Assembly: GCF_011045835.1 (NCBI RefSeq)
Contig: NZ_CP047349.1
Span: forward strand, 248,001-312,000
DNA: 64,000 bases
Direction: 5' to 3'
Source: Proteus terrae subsp. cibarius
GTDB lineage: Bacteria; Pseudomonadota; Gammaproteobacteria; Enterobacterales; Enterobacteriaceae
Below are positions 32,481-45,174 of the stretch, one piece after another; position 1 is the stretch's first letter, and each line of letters opens with the position of its first letter. A program made the translations under genes and the position numbers. The notes under the pieces are model-generated. The model did no database searches. It saw only the letters and a program-made list of their open reading frames with translations, and was not told the DNA's origin.

Positions 32481-33814
32481 GCGAACGTAAATACTTTGGA
32501 ACAGATGGTATCCGTGGAAAAGTAGGTGATAGTCCAATTACACCTGATTTTGTATTAAAACTAGGTTGGGCTGCGGGCAAAGTATTAGCACGTCATGGCT
32601 CTCGTAAAATCATTATTGGTAAAGATACACGTATTTCAGGCTATATGCTTGAATCTGCATTAGAGGCGGGTTTAGCTGCTGCAGGTTTATCTGCCTCATT
32701 TACAGGACCAATGCCAACACCAGCTGTTGCTTATTTAACGCGTACATTCCGTGCTGAAGCCGGGATCGTGATTTCAGCTTCTCATAACCCTTATTACGAT
32801 AACGGGATTAAATTCTTCTCTATTGATGGCACAAAATTACCAGACGAAGTAGAAGAAGCTATTGAAGCTGAAATGGAAAAGCCAATTACTTGTGTTGAAT
32901 CAGCAGAGCTTGGTCGTGCAAATCGTATTGTGGATGCTGCGGGTCGTTACATTGAATTCTGTAAAGGGACTTTCCCAAATGAAAACAATCTTAACGGGCT
33001 AAAAGTCGTTGTCGATTGTGCTCATGGCGCAACATATCATATTGCACCAAACGTATTTCGTGAATTAGGTGCTGAAGTGATCACTATTGGTTGTGAGCCA
33101 ACTGGTATCAATATCAACGAAGAGTGTGGTGCAACAGATGTTCGCATGTTGCAGAAACGCGTATTAGAAGAAGGCGCTGATGTTGGTTTAGCTTTTGATG
33201 GTGACGGCGACCGTATTATCATGGTTGACCATCAAGGCCTAAAAGTTGATGGTGACCAAATTCTCTACATTATTGCAAGAGAAGCGTTACGCCAAGGTCA
33301 ATTACGCGGTGGTGCAGTAGGTACGCTAATGAGCAATATGGGATTAGAGATAGCACTTAAACAACTGGGTATTCCTTTTGTAAGAGCAAAAGTGGGGGAC
33401 CGCTATGTGCTTGAAAAATTACAAGAGAAAGGCTGGCGTTTAGGTGCTGAAAACTCAGGTCATATTATTTTATTAGATAAAACGACTACAGGTGATGGTA
33501 TTGTTGCAGGCTTACAAGTTTTAAGTGCGATGGTACGTAACCACATGAGTCTGCATGATTTATGCAGTGGTATGAAACTATTACCACAAATTTTAGTGAA
33601 TGTTCGTTTTACGGGTAGCCACGATCCACTACAAACACCTGAAGTTCAGAAAGTCGCGAAAGCGGTTGAAGACGAACTGGCAGGTAAAGGACGTGTATTA
33701 CTGCGTAAATCAGGAACAGAACCTTTAATTCGTGTCATGGTTGAAGGTGAAAATGAAGAGCAAGTCACTGCGATGGCAAATCGTATTGCTGACGCTGTGA
33801 AGCACGTTGGTTAA
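32477..33814 (+). CDS. glmM: Phosphoglucosamine mutase GlmM
   Basis: 445 residues, the E. coli length. The phosphoserine loop VISASHNP has the active serine at S102, the metal loop is AFDGDGDR, and the sugar loop GAENSGH follows. It converts GlcN-6-P to GlcN-1-P for UDP-GlcNAc synthesis. Translationally coupled to folP. Confidence 0.97.
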   Translation: MSERKYFGTDGIRGKVGDSPITPDFVLKLGWAAGKVLARHGSRKIIIGKDTRISGYMLESALEAGLAAAGLSASFTGPMPTPAVAYLTRTFRAEAGIVISASHNPYYDNGIKFFSIDGTKLPDEVEEAIEAEMEKPITCVESAELGRANRIVDAAGRYIEFCKGTFPNENNLNGLKVVVDCAHGATYHIAPNVFRELGAEVITIGCEPTGININEECGATDVRMLQKRVLEEGADVGLAFDGDGDRIIMVDHQGLKVDGDQILYIIAREALRQGQLRGGAVGTLMSNMGLEIALKQLGIPFVRAKVGDRYVLEKLQEKGWRLGAENSGHIILLDKTTTGDGIVAGLQVLSAMVRNHMSLHDLCSGMKLLPQILVNVRFTGSHDPLQTPEVQKVAKAVEDELAGKGRVLLRKSGTEPLIRVMVEGENEEQVTAMANRIADAVKHVG

Positions 33815-33890
33815 TTGATGATTTTTTCTTCAATCAATCACTTTGTAGAAAAATAACCTTGCTTGTCAGTTCAGCTTTGGTTAGTATTCA

Positions 33891-33925
33891 CACCCGCTTA
33901 GTAAGGTCTTGAACTAAAGCGGGTG
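33891..33925 (+). other. Hairpin between glmM and secG
   Basis: CACCCGCTTAG (33891-33901) pairs with CTAAAGCGGGTG (33914-33925) with a one-base bulge. No T-run follows, so an RNA-processing or leader element is as likely as a terminator. Confidence 0.45.
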
Positions 33926-33979
33926 AAGCAATCGAAGGTTATCGTTAAGACGATAAGTTCCATAGAAAAGGTAACGCAA

Positions 33980-34324
33980 ATGTATACGGCACTCATTGTT
34001 ATTCTTATCATTGTAGCAACAGGGCTAGTTGGTCTGATCCTGTTACAGCAGGGTAAAGGTGCTGATATGGGCGCTTCTTTTGGTGCAGGTGCTTCCGGTA
34101 CAGTATTTGGTTCAAGCGGTTCAGCTAACTTTATGACCCGTATGACCGCTGTTTTAGCGACAGCTTTTATTGTACTTGCCCTTATTTTAGGTAATCTAAG
34201 TGCCAATAAAACTGTGCGTGAAGACAGCAAATGGATGTCTATCGAGCAGACTACAGAAGAAGCTAAAAAAGCTGAGCAATTAGCAGCGCCTGTAGCGCCA
34301 GCAAATACAGATATTCCGCAGTAA
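33980..34324 (+). CDS. secG: Preprotein translocase subunit SecG
   Basis: 114 residues from the ATG at 33980 with AAGGT upstream. Two transmembrane helices (about 2-22 and 51-71) are separated by the conserved GADMGASFGAGASGTVFGSSGS loop. It supports SecYE-mediated export. The C-terminal tail is Ala/Pro-rich and slightly longer than in E. coli. As in E. coli, tRNA-Leu follows closely. Confidence 0.96.
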   Translation: MYTALIVILIIVATGLVGLILLQQGKGADMGASFGAGASGTVFGSSGSANFMTRMTAVLATAFIVLALILGNLSANKTVREDSKWMSIEQTTEEAKKAEQLAAPVAPANTDIPQ

Positions 34325-34382
34325 ACTAAGTAAAGATTTAAATGAGATTGTTAATTTTTACGCAGTAACAGTCTCATTAAGT

Positions 34383-34472
34383 GCCGAGGTGGTGAAATTG
34401 GTATACACGCTACCTTGAGGTGGTAGTGCCTATAAAACGGGCGTACGGGTTCAAGTCCCGTTCTCGGCACCA
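34383..34472 (+). tRNA. leuU: tRNA-Leu (GAG)
   Basis: A class II tRNA with a long variable arm, with encoded CCA at 34470-34472. The acceptor GCCGAGG pairs with TCTCGGC, the anticodon arm CTACC/GGTAG encloses TTGAGGT with anticodon GAG at 34417-34419, and the T arm is ACGGGTTCAAGTCCCGT. Location after secG equals E. coli leuU. E. coli has argG between leuU and metY; here they are 60 bases apart. Confidence 0.97.
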
Positions 34473-34532
34473 TTATTCCAGATAGCTTGCGTTTTGCTTG
34501 TTATCAGCGTAAAATTTGCCACGTTTTTCGAA

Positions 34533-34609
<77 letters not shown>

Positions 34610-34730
34610 CTTCTAACAATACAGCACTTTTCTCATTAATCATCTTGTTAAACCGATTATGATCCTGAGTGGAATGTGCCGTAAGAAGAGGTTATTCTCG
34701 AATGGCAAGTTACAGGGTCCAGTTGCATAA

Positions 34731-36793
<2,063 letters not shown>

Positions 36794-36815
36794 CAACTGA
36801 GCAGGAAGGAACAGA

Positions 36816-39572
36816 ATGACAGATGAAACAGTAAAATCACTGGCAGAAGAGATTCAGACACCGGTTGAACGTTTGGTACAGCAGTTTGCTGATGCCGGTA
36901 TTAAGAAGACCGTCTCTGATTCTGTCTCCCAAAAAGAGAAAGAAACCTTACTGGCTTGGTTGAATCGTGATAAAGACGTATCAACCAACCAACCAGAAAA
37001 ATTAACGTTACAACGCAAAGTGCGTAGTACGTTAAGTGTTCCTGGTACAGGTGGCAAAAGTAAATCAGTAGCCATCGAAGTCCGCAAAAAACGCACTTAT
37101 GTGAACCGTGACGCCGTTGAAAAAGCGCAAGCGGATGAGCAAGCTCAGCGTGAAGCGGAAGAAAAGGCGCATCGCGAAGCCGAAGAAAAAGCCCAGCGCG
37201 AAGCACAAGAGAAAGCACAGCGCGAAGCTGAAGAAAAAGCAAAACGTGAAGCTGAAAAGGCAAAGAAAGACGCCGAAGAAAAAGCGAAACGTGAAGCTGA
37301 AGAAGCAAAACGTGAAGCAGCGGAATTAGCTAAGCGCGAAGCAGCGGAAAAAGATAAAGTGAAACAAAACGATAAACCAAAAGCTGATAAAGCAGCAGAT
37401 CAGGAAAAAGCACGTCGCATTGCTGAACAGGCTGAACTGAAGCGTAAAACGGAAGAAGCACAGCGCCGTAAAGCGGAAGATGAAGCAAAAATTGCAGCAG
37501 AAAAAGCACGTCGTTTGGCTGAAGAAAATGCTGAAAAATGGACTGCTGAACCTAAAGCGCCAGAAACTGAAGGCTCAGACTATCATGTAACCACATCACG
37601 TTATGCTCGTGATGCTGAAGATGAAAGTGATGCTGAAGTTGAAGGTGGCCGCGGCCGTGGTCGTAACGCTAAGGCTCCTCGTCCTAAGAAAAATAACCGC
37701 CATTCTGAAAAAGCAGATCGTGAAGAAGCACGTGCTGCTGGTCGTACTAACAAGAAAGGCAAACGTAAAGGTAGCTCATTACAGCAAGGCTTCAATAAGC
37801 CAGCAGCTGTTGTAAACCGTGATGTTATTATTGGTGAGACTATTTCCGTTGCTGAACTTGCTAACAAAATGGCAGTAAAAGGGTCTGAAGTTATCAAAAC
37901 TATGATGAAAATGGGTGCTATGGCGACCATTAATCAGGTTTTAGACCAAGAAACTGCACAGCTTGTTGCTGAAGAAATGGGTCACAAAGTTATCTTACGT
38001 CGTGAAAACGAGTTAGAAGAACAAGTCATGAGCGATCGTGATACTGGCGAAGAAAGCGCAGTATCTCGTGCACCAGTTGTAACTATCATGGGTCACGTTG
38101 ACCACGGTAAAACATCATTGCTGGACTACATTCGTTCAACGAAAGTAGCATCAGGCGAAGCGGGTGGTATCACCCAGCATATCGGTGCTTACCACGTTAA
38201 AACTGACAAAGGTGAAATCACCTTCCTGGATACTCCAGGTCACGCTGCGTTTACTTCAATGCGTGCTCGTGGTGCTCAGGTAACGGATATCGTTGTTCTG
38301 GTTGTTGCGGCAGATGATGGTGTAATGCCACAAACTATCGAAGCAATCCAACACGCAAAAGCAGCAAACGTACCTGTTGTTGTTGCTGTGAATAAAATTG
38401 ATAAACACGAAGCTGATCCAGATCGCGTTAAAACTGAACTGTCTCAATATGGCATCCTGCCAGAAGAGTGGGGCGGTGAAACTCAGTTTATGCATGTATC
38501 TGCAAAACAAGGTTTAGGTATTGATGAACTGCTGGATGCTATTCTTTTACAAGCTGAAGTTCTTGAACTGAAAGCAGTTAAAGAAGGTATGGCAAGCGGT
38601 GTTGTTATCGAATCTTACCTTGATAAAGGTCGTGGTCCAGTTGCAACTATTCTTGTCCGTGAAGGTACACTGAATAAAGGTGACATTGTTCTGTGTGGTT
38701 TCGAATACGGTCGTATTCGTGCAATGCGTAACGAATTAGGCCAAGACGTTCAATCTGCAGGCCCATCAATGCCTGTTGAGATTTTAGGTCTATCTAACGT
38801 TCCTTCTGCAGGTGATGAAGCAACCGTTGTTCGTGATGAGAAGAAAGCGCGTGAAGTTGCATTATACCGTCAAGGTAAATTCCGCGATGTTAAACTGGCT
38901 CGTCAGCAGAAGTCTAAACTGGAAAACATGTTTGCTAACATGGAAGAAGGTAAAACTTCTGAACTGAACATCGTTCTGAAAACAGACGTTCAAGGTACTT
39001 GTGAAGCGATTACTGATGCATTAGTTAAACTGTCTAATAATGAAGTTAAACTGAAAATCATCGGCTCAGGTGTAGGTGGTATCACCGAAACTGACGCAAC
39101 ATTAGCCGCGGCTTCTAACGCAATTATTCTTGGTTTCAACGTTCGTGCTGATGCATCTGCTCGTCGTATCATTGAACAAGAAAGCGTTGATTTACGTTAC
39201 TACTCTGTTATCTATAGCCTGATTGATGAAATCAAACTGGCAATGAGCGGTATGTTGGCACCTGAATATAAACAAGAAATCATGGGTCTTGCAGAAGTCC
39301 GTGATGTGTTTAAATCACCTAAATTCGGCGCAATTGCGGGCTGTATGGTGGTTGAAGGTAACATCAAACGTAATAACCCAATTCGTGTTCTGCGTGATAA
39401 CGTGGTTATCTATGAAGGCGAACTTGAGTCACTGCGTCGCTTTAAAGATGACGTCAACGAAGTGCGTAACGGCATGGAATGTGGTATCGGTGTGAAAAAC
39501 TACAACGATGTCCGCGTTGGCGACATGATTGAAGTCTTCCAAGTTATCGAAATCAAACGTTCTATTGATTAA
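36816..39572 (+). CDS. infB: Translation initiation factor IF-2
   Basis: 918 residues. The N-terminal IF2N domain (1-50) is followed by a long highly charged coiled coil of repeated [12 protein letters not shown] units (about 100-240), then an Arg/Lys-rich linker. A second IF2N-type domain comes next, then the G domain with GHVDHGKT (426-433), DTPGH and NKID. It delivers initiator tRNA to the 30S subunit. The coiled-coil repeats explain the length beyond E. coli (890). Shorter isoforms from internal starts are known in enterics; I could not identify a convincing internal start here. Confidence 0.97.
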   Translation: MTDETVKSLAEEIQTPVERLVQQFADAGIKKTVSDSVSQKEKETLLAWLNRDKDVSTNQPEKLTLQRKVRSTLSVPGTGGKSKSVAIEVRKKRTYVNRDAVEKAQADEQAQREAEEKAHREAEEKAQREAQEKAQREAEEKAKREAEKAKKDAEEKAKREAEEAKREAAELAKREAAEKDKVKQNDKPKADKAADQEKARRIAEQAELKRKTEEAQRRKAEDEAKIAAEKARRLAEENAEKWTAEPKAPETEGSDYHVTTSRYARDAEDESDAEVEGGRGRGRNAKAPRPKKNNRHSEKADREEARAAGRTNKKGKRKGSSLQQGFNKPAAVVNRDVIIGETISVAELANKMAVKGSEVIKTMMKMGAMATINQVLDQETAQLVAEEMGHKVILRRENELEEQVMSDRDTGEESAVSRAPVVTIMGHVDHGKTSLLDYIRSTKVASGEAGGITQHIGAYHVKTDKGEITFLDTPGHAAFTSMRARGAQVTDIVVLVVAADDGVMPQTIEAIQHAKAANVPVVVAVNKIDKHEADPDRVKTELSQYGILPEEWGGETQFMHVSAKQGLGIDELLDAILLQAEVLELKAVKEGMASGVVIESYLDKGRGPVATILVREGTLNKGDIVLCGFEYGRIRAMRNELGQDVQSAGPSMPVEILGLSNVPSAGDEATVVRDEKKAREVALYRQGKFRDVKLARQQKSKLENMFANMEEGKTSELNIVLKTDVQGTCEAITDALVKLSNNEVKLKIIGSGVGGITETDATLAAASNAIILGFNVRADASARRIIEQESVDLRYYSVIYSLIDEIKLAMSGMLAPEYKQEIMGLAEVRDVFKSPKFGAIAGCMVVEGNIKRNNPIRVLRDNVVIYEGELESLRRFKDDVNEVRNGMECGIGVKNYNDVRVGDMIEVFQVIEIKRSID

Positions 39573-39874
39573 TTTAGTCCGTCTTGTTTTAAAAGGGAGC
39601 TCTAGGGCTCCCTTCTTATTCCTTTCTTTGCTGTATTCCCCTTTTATTTCCTCTCCATTTTTCAACATAACCGAAATAGATTGCCTTTCAGTAATTTATG
39701 AAAGTGAAATAACAGGGTAAAATAGCATCAAAGAAACATTTTATTTCTAAAGAAAGAAATCAGAGAAAGCGGTTGTTAAATACCACTTCATGTATACTCT
39801 TTAGATATCATTGATTTTAGATTTGAATTAACAATGACAATCAGGGCGATACCCTATTGTCAGGGAGAGATAAA
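39573..39874. other. infB-rbfA spacer with hairpin and possible promoter
   Basis: A hairpin AAGGGAGC/GCTCCCTT (39593-39600 with 39607-39614) with a weak T-run follows infB. A good -10 hexamer, TATACT, lies at 39793-39798 with no clear -35 at ideal spacing. No gene is seen. The gap suggests that rbfA-truB may have its own promoter as well as read-through from infB. Confidence 0.45.
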
Positions 39875-40276
39875 ATGGCAAGAGATTTTAGCCGTAGTCA
39901 GCGTGTTTCTCAGGAAATGCAAAAAGAAATCGCCATCATTTTACAACGCGAAGTCAAAGATCCACGCATTGGAATGGCAACAGTATCTGGCGTTGAGATT
40001 TCTCGTGATTTGGCTTATGCCAAAGTATTTGTCACCTTTTTAAACTTATCAGGTGGTGAAAAAAGCGAAGAAGAGATGGTTGCAGAGGGTTTAACTGCAC
40101 TTAATGAAGCCGCTGGTTTTATTCGTTCTTTATTAGGCAAAGCGATGCGTTTACGTATTGTGCCTGAACTGACATTTGCTTATGACAACTCATTAGTTGA
40201 AGGTATGCGTATGTCTAACCTAGTTTCTAACGTTGTTAAAAGCGATGAAGAGCGTCGTCATAAAGAGGACAAATAA
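39875..40276 (+). CDS. rbfA: Ribosome-binding factor A
   Basis: 133 residues from the ATG at 39875 with GGGAGAG upstream ([19 protein letters not shown]). A single KH-like domain with [18 protein letters not shown] is typical. It is a cold-adaptation and 16S rRNA maturation factor acting on the 30S subunit. The stop and the truB start overlap by one base (TAATG). Confidence 0.96.
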   Translation: MARDFSRSQRVSQEMQKEIAIILQREVKDPRIGMATVSGVEISRDLAYAKVFVTFLNLSGGEKSEEEMVAEGLTALNEAAGFIRSLLGKAMRLRIVPELTFAYDNSLVEGMRMSNLVSNVVKSDEERRHKEDK

Positions 40277-41229
40277 TGGGGCGTCGTCGTAAGGGGCGTG
40301 AGATTAACGGCGTATTGCTACTCGATAAACCCCAAGATATTTCCTCTAACGATGCACTCCAAAAAGTCCGCCGTATGTTTAATGCCAGCAAGGCAGGGCA
40401 TACAGGGGCATTGGATCCTTTAGCAACAGGTATGCTCCCTATTTGTTTAGGTGAAGCAACAAAATTTTCACAGTTTCTATTGGATTCAGATAAGCGTTAT
40501 CGTGTTATTGCACGTTTAGGGCAACGAACAGATACCTCTGATGCACATGGCGAGGTTATTCAAGAGCGCCCAGTACAATTTACACAGCAAGCTTTAGATG
40601 ATGCCTTAGATAGCTTTCGCGGTGAAACATTGCAAGTCCCTTCAATGTACTCCGCTTTAAAACATCAAGGTAAACCGCTTTACGAATATGCCCGACAAGG
40701 TATTGAAGTAGAGCGTGAAGCAAGACCTATCACTGTTTATGAACTCCAGTTTATTCGCTGGGAAGGTGACGAGTTAGAGCTGGAAATTCATTGTTCTAAA
40801 GGCACTTACATTCGAACAATTATTGATGATCTTGGTGAGAAATTACAATGTGGTGCTCACGTTATTTTCTTACGTCGATTGGAAGTCGCAGATTATCCTA
40901 AAGAGCGAATGGTAACGTTAGAGCAACTAAGAGCAATGATAGAGGATGCACAAACTGCGCAAAAAGATCCTTTCTTGGCACTTGATGCACTGTTATTGCC
41001 TATGGATACCGCTGTTGCACATTTTCCGGTTGTGAATTTAACCACGATTATTGCAGGTTATCTCAAGCTGGGGCAGCCTGTTCGGGTTAATCATGACATC
41101 AATGAAGGCGAATGGGTGAGAGTAACTGAAGGCGATGAAAAAAAATTCATCGGTCTTGCTATCATTAAAGATGGCCTAGTTGCTCCGAAAAGAGTCGTTG
41201 TAGACTATAGCGCACAAGATAACACTTAA
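40276..41229 (+). CDS. truB: tRNA pseudouridine-55 synthase TruB
   Basis: 317 residues. The catalytic aspartate is D47 in [12 protein letters not shown], followed by KYRV-type and [15 protein letters not shown] motifs, and a PUA-like C-terminal domain. It isomerises U55 in the T loop of tRNAs. Coupled to rbfA; rpsO follows 124 bases later, probably with its own promoter. Confidence 0.97.
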   Translation: MGRRRKGREINGVLLLDKPQDISSNDALQKVRRMFNASKAGHTGALDPLATGMLPICLGEATKFSQFLLDSDKRYRVIARLGQRTDTSDAHGEVIQERPVQFTQQALDDALDSFRGETLQVPSMYSALKHQGKPLYEYARQGIEVEREARPITVYELQFIRWEGDELELEIHCSKGTYIRTIIDDLGEKLQCGAHVIFLRRLEVADYPKERMVTLEQLRAMIEDAQTAQKDPFLALDALLLPMDTAVAHFPVVNLTTIIAGYLKLGQPVRVNHDINEGEWVRVTEGDEKKFIGLAIIKDGLVAPKRVVVDYSAQDNT

Positions 41230-41353
41230 TAGCAATCTTGCGCTAAAAGTGTTTGAAGCGTAGAATAATGCGGCTATCTGTTTAGGTGGCTGAGTTGGAT
41301 AGCTGAATTAGAGATTGGCTATCCTAAAAATTTTAATTTAATTGGAGTTTATT

Positions 41354-41623
41354 ATGTCTCTAAGTACTGAAGCGAAAGCAAAAATCGTTGCTGAATTTGG
41401 TCGTGACGCTAACGATACTGGCTCAAGCGAAGTTCAGATTGCACTGCTGACTGCAGAAATCAACCACCTGCAAGGTCACTTTTCAGAGCACAAAAAAGAT
41501 CACCACAGCCGTCGTGGTCTGCTGCGTAAAGTTTCCAGCCGTCGTAATCTGCTGGACTACCTGAAACGTAAAGATGTTGCTCGTTACTCTGCACTGATTG
41601 AACGTTTAGGTCTGCGTCGCTAA
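41354..41623 (+). CDS. rpsO: 30S ribosomal protein S15
   Basis: 89 residues from the ATG at 41354 with GGAG upstream ([18 protein letters not shown]). The helical S15 fold with [25 protein letters not shown] is intact. It nucleates assembly of the 30S platform. In E. coli it represses its own translation through a leader pseudoknot; I did not model that here. A strong terminator separates it from pnp. Confidence 0.97.
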   Translation: MSLSTEAKAKIVAEFGRDANDTGSSEVQIALLTAEINHLQGHFSEHKKDHHSRRGLLRKVSSRRNLLDYLKRKDVARYSALIERLGLRR

Positions 41624-41636
41624 TCAAGTGAGTTTC

Positions 41637-41668
41637 AGAGAAAAGGGGCCTGTTGGCCCCTTTTCTAC
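41637..41668 (+). terminator. rpsO terminator (between rpsO and pnp)
   Basis: A perfect 12-bp stem AGAAAAGGGGCC / GGCCCCTTTTCT with loop TGTT. It corresponds to the E. coli rpsO t1 terminator. Confidence 0.9.
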
Positions 41669-41744
41669 TAGAAAGTGCTATTTTTAATATTAGTCGTTAT
41701 GTTTTAATGTGGTGATTGTTATTTAGTCTCTCTAGTTACGACAA

Positions 41745-41802
41745 TTCGCGCGGCTAATGAAAGTACTTATCACTAAGTGGTTAATATTTTCATTAGTCGC
41801 GA
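41745..41802 (+). promoter_or_regulatory. Long pnp leader hairpin (RNase III autoregulation element)
   Basis: Left arm around TTCGCGCGGCTAATGAAA (from 41745) pairs with TTTCATTAGTCGCGA (to 41802), with one G-U pair and one bulge. An inner hairpin ACTTA/TAAGT tops it. In E. coli the equivalent hairpin is cut by RNase III so that PNPase can repress its own mRNA; the same is inferred here. Confidence 0.7.
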
Positions 41803-41873
41803 GGGGACGTAGCGGAGAAAAGATCATTCATCGTCGCTAAACATCTGGCGACAATAAGATAAAGGATATTATT

Positions 41874-44003
41874 TTGCTGAATCCTACAGTTCGTAAATTT
41901 CAATACGGTCAACATACCGTTTCATTAGAAACAGGTATGATGGCTCGTCAAGCAACAGCCGCTGTTATGGTTGACATGGACGGCACCGCTGTTTTTGTCA
42001 CTGTTGTTGCAAAGAAAAAAGTTAAAGCTGGACAAGATTTCTTCCCATTAACTGTTAACTACCAAGAGCGTTCATACGCTGCTGGTCGTATCCCAGGTAG
42101 CTTCTTCCGTCGTGAAGGTCGTCCTGGTGAAGGCGAAACGTTAATTGCACGTTTAATTGACCGCCCTTTACGCCCATTATTCCCTGAAGGTTTCTTAAAC
42201 GAAATTCAAATCGTTGCTACCGTTGTTTCTGTTAACCCACAAGTTAACCCAGATATCGTTGCGATGATTGGTGCTTCTGCAGCATTAGCGCTGTCAGGTG
42301 TTCCATTCAATGGCCCTATTGGTGGTGCTCGTGTTGGTTTTATCGATGGACAATATGTTCTAAACCCAACAGTTGATGAGCTGAAAGTTAGTAAATTAGA
42401 TTTAGTGGTTGCAGGTACTGCAGGTGCGGTACTAATGGTAGAATCAGAAGCTGATTTATTATCAGAAGAAGAAATGCTAGGTGCAGTCGTATTTGGTCAT
42501 GATCAACAACAAGTTGTGATCGAAAACATCAATGCATTAGTGGCAGAAGTGGGTAAAGAGAAATGGGATTGGGCGCCAGAAGCTATCAACCAAACTTTAC
42601 ACGACCGTATTGCACAATTAGCACAAGCTCGCATTGGTGATGCTTACCGTATCACTGAAAAACAAGAGCGTTATGAACAAATCGAAGCTATTCGTGATGA
42701 CGTTATTGCGACATTAGTTGCTGAAGATGAAACTTTAGATGAAGCTGAAATCAGTGAAATCTTCTCAGGTCTTGAGAAAAACATCGTTCGTGCTCGCGTA
42801 TTAGCGGGTGAACCACGTATCGATGGTCGTGAAAAAGACATGGTACGTGCATTAGACATTCACACTGGTTTATTACCACGTACTCACGGTTCAGCACTGT
42901 TTACTCGTGGTGAAACTCAGGCACTGGTTACTGCAACATTAGGTACTGCACGTGATGCTCAAACTATTGATGACATCATGGGTGAGCACACAGATACTTT
43001 CTTACTGCACTATAACTTCCCTCCATACTCTGTTGGTGAAACAGGCATGATGGGTTCACCAAAACGTCGCGAAATCGGTCATGGCCGTTTAGCAAAACGT
43101 GGTGTGTTAGCAGTAATGCCAACAATTGAAGAATTCCCATATACTGTTCGCGTGGTTTCTGAAATCACTGAATCAAATGGTTCATCTTCAATGGCGTCTG
43201 TTTGTGGTGCTTCTTTAGCACTGATGGATGCAGGTGTACCAATTAAAGAATCTGTTGCAGGTATTGCAATGGGTCTAGTGAAAGAAGGCGACAACTTTGT
43301 TGTTCTTTCCGACATTCTGGGTGATGAAGACCATTTAGGCGATATGGACTTTAAAGTTGCGGGTAGCCGTAACGGTGTCAGCGCATTACAAATGGATATC
43401 AAGATCGAAGGTATCACTCGCGAAATTATGCAAGTTGCATTAAACCAAGCGAAAAGCGCACGTTTACACATTTTAGGTGTAATGGAAGATGCAATTAGCC
43501 AACCTCGTGCTGATATTTCTGAGTTTGCACCACGCATTCATACTATCAAAATTAATCCAGACAAGATCAAGGACGTTATCGGTAAAGGTGGCTCAGTTAT
43601 CCGTGCATTAACGGAAGAAACAGGCACAACTATCGAAATCGAAGATGATGGTACAGTGAAGATTGCTGCAACAAGTGGCGACCAAGCAAAACAAGCTATC
43701 GCTCGTATCGAAGAAATTACTGCTGAAGTTGAAGTGGGTCGTATCTACAACGGTAAAGTAACTCGTATCGTAGATTTCGGTGCATTCGTTGCTATCGGTG
43801 GTGGCAAAGAAGGTCTGGTTCATATTTCTCAAATCGCAGACAAACGCGTTGAGAAAGTGAGTGACTACTTGGAAATGGGTCAAGAAGTTCCAGTTAAAGT
43901 ACTGGAAATTGACCGTCAAGGTCGTATTCGCTTAAGCATGAAAGAAGCTCAAGCTAATCAGCAGGAAGCAACAGAAACTTCTTCTGAAGATTCTGCAAAT
44001 TAA
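41874..44003 (+). CDS. pnp: Polynucleotide phosphorylase
   Basis: 709 residues with a TTG start at 41874, as in E. coli, preceded by AAGGA. Two RNase PH domains flank a helical domain, followed by KH ([15 protein letters not shown], about 555-615) and S1 (about 620-690) RNA-binding domains. The C terminus is Gln/Glu/Ser-rich. It is a 3'-5' phosphorolytic exonuclease and a degradosome component. The leader hairpin suggests autoregulation. Confidence 0.97.
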   Translation: MLNPTVRKFQYGQHTVSLETGMMARQATAAVMVDMDGTAVFVTVVAKKKVKAGQDFFPLTVNYQERSYAAGRIPGSFFRREGRPGEGETLIARLIDRPLRPLFPEGFLNEIQIVATVVSVNPQVNPDIVAMIGASAALALSGVPFNGPIGGARVGFIDGQYVLNPTVDELKVSKLDLVVAGTAGAVLMVESEADLLSEEEMLGAVVFGHDQQQVVIENINALVAEVGKEKWDWAPEAINQTLHDRIAQLAQARIGDAYRITEKQERYEQIEAIRDDVIATLVAEDETLDEAEISEIFSGLEKNIVRARVLAGEPRIDGREKDMVRALDIHTGLLPRTHGSALFTRGETQALVTATLGTARDAQTIDDIMGEHTDTFLLHYNFPPYSVGETGMMGSPKRREIGHGRLAKRGVLAVMPTIEEFPYTVRVVSEITESNGSSSMASVCGASLALMDAGVPIKESVAGIAMGLVKEGDNFVVLSDILGDEDHLGDMDFKVAGSRNGVSALQMDIKIEGITREIMQVALNQAKSARLHILGVMEDAISQPRADISEFAPRIHTIKINPDKIKDVIGKGGSVIRALTEETGTTIEIEDDGTVKIAATSGDQAKQAIARIEEITAEVEVGRIYNGKVTRIVDFGAFVAIGGGKEGLVHISQIADKRVEKVSDYLEMGQEVPVKVLEIDRQGRIRLSMKEAQANQQEATETSSEDSAN

Positions 44004-44013
44004 TGATATTCTA

Positions 44014-44043
44014 CTACCGATATCTAGACATAGGTATCGGTAG
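44014..44043 (+). other. Hairpin between pnp and nlpI
   Basis: CTACCGATA (44014-44022) pairs with TATCGGTAG (44035-44043). No T-run follows, so it may be a stabilising or processing stem rather than a terminator. Confidence 0.45.
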
Positions 44044-44115
44044 AGACTTATTATGATTGACAAGTAGGACGTCTAGAACGCTTTTTGTTGAAAGGTCTGA
44101 CTTTGGGAGTGAGAA

Positions 44116-45003
44116 ATGAAAACATTTCTGCGCAGTTGTTCTATTGCTGTTTTCATCTTTATTTCCGGATGCAGCACTAGTCCAGAATGGCGTCAGAATG
44201 CGATTTTTGCCACACCATTGCAGCCTTCTTTACAACAAGAAGTAATATTGGCTCGTATAGAACAAATCCTAGCGAGCCGCTCATTAACCGAAGATGAATA
44301 CGCACAGCTTTTATATGAGCGTGGTGTGCTGTATGATAGCCTCGGTTTACGAGCTTTAGCGCGTAATGATTTTTCAATGGCGCTATCAATACGACCAGAT
44401 ATGCTAGAAATTTTTAATTTTCTAGGTATCTATTTTACGCAAGCAGCGAATTACGATGCTGCTTATGAAGCGTTTGATTCTGTTTTAGAGCTTGATCCAA
44501 CTTACAATAATGCGCGTTTTAATCGTGGTATCGCTTCGTACTACGGTGGCCGATTGAAATTGGCGCAGGATGATCTGCAGGCGTTTTATCAGGTCGCTCC
44601 AAATGATCCCATTCGTTCGCTTTGGTTATATCTTGTAGAAAAAGAGATGAATACTGATTTAGCTAAACAGCAGCTAAAACAGCGATACCAGCAGGCGGAT
44701 AAAAGGGGGCAATGGGGATGGAATATAGTTGAGTTTTATTTAGGTGACATTAATGAGAAAACATTAATGTTGAAATTAAATGAGGCTTCAACCGATAACA
44801 CTTCGCTCGCTGAGCATCTTAGTGAAACTAACTTCTATTTAGGTAAGTATTACCTAAGTCTGGGGGACATGGATAGCGCAGAAGCGTTATTCAAGCTGAC
44901 GGTTGCCAACAACGCACATAACTTTGTTGAGCACCGCTACGCATTGTTGGAATTAGCACTGTTAGGCCAACAAGAAGACCTAGCGGAATCGGACCAGCAA
45001 TAG
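44116..45003 (+). CDS. nlpI: Lipoprotein NlpI (TPR adaptor)
   Basis: 295 residues with a lipoprotein signal (lipobox ISGC, acylated C19). Several TPR repeats fill the rest (for example around [36 protein letters not shown]). In E. coli NlpI is an outer-membrane adaptor that brings the protease Prc to the endopeptidase MepS and scaffolds murein hydrolases. It lies between pnp and deaD, as in E. coli. Confidence 0.95.
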   Translation: MKTFLRSCSIAVFIFISGCSTSPEWRQNAIFATPLQPSLQQEVILARIEQILASRSLTEDEYAQLLYERGVLYDSLGLRALARNDFSMALSIRPDMLEIFNFLGIYFTQAANYDAAYEAFDSVLELDPTYNNARFNRGIASYYGGRLKLAQDDLQAFYQVAPNDPIRSLWLYLVEKEMNTDLAKQQLKQRYQQADKRGQWGWNIVEFYLGDINEKTLMLKLNEASTDNTSLAEHLSETNFYLGKYYLSLGDMDSAEALFKLTVANNAHNFVEHRYALLELALLGQQEDLAESDQQ

Positions 45004-45104
45004 CTGACGAACATTTCTCTGATCAGTTTGAAAGCCATCATCTACATAGGATGAGGGCTTGTTTGTTCGTTTAATAATATAATTTGAGCCAGTTCACATT
45101 TTAG

Positions 45105-45173
45105 ATGATAAAGACCGACAAACCATGCGGTATGTTATGTCAACTGGCTGCCATAATGAATGAGGCACAGTGA
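45105..45173 (+). CDS. Possible 22-residue small protein upstream of deaD (YrbN position)
   Basis: An ATG-initiated frame encodes [22 protein letters not shown] and stops one base before the deaD start (TGACATG). E. coli has the small gene yrbN at this place. The ribosome site is weak and the frame is short, so translation, and coupling to deaD, are only suggested by position. Confidence 0.35.
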   Translation: MIKTDKPCGMLCQLAAIMNEAQ

Positions 45174-45174
45174 C

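Noticed and set aside
36901..37329. Lys/Arg- and Leu-rich frames overlapping the infB coiled coil on both strands
   Set aside because: They arise from the repetitive KAQREAEE coding region read out of frame.
43079..43537. Long open frame antisense to pnp, and similar ones antisense to tamB, nusA, ftsH and infB
   Set aside because: They are shadows of strongly coding strands, with no ribosome site or family similarity.
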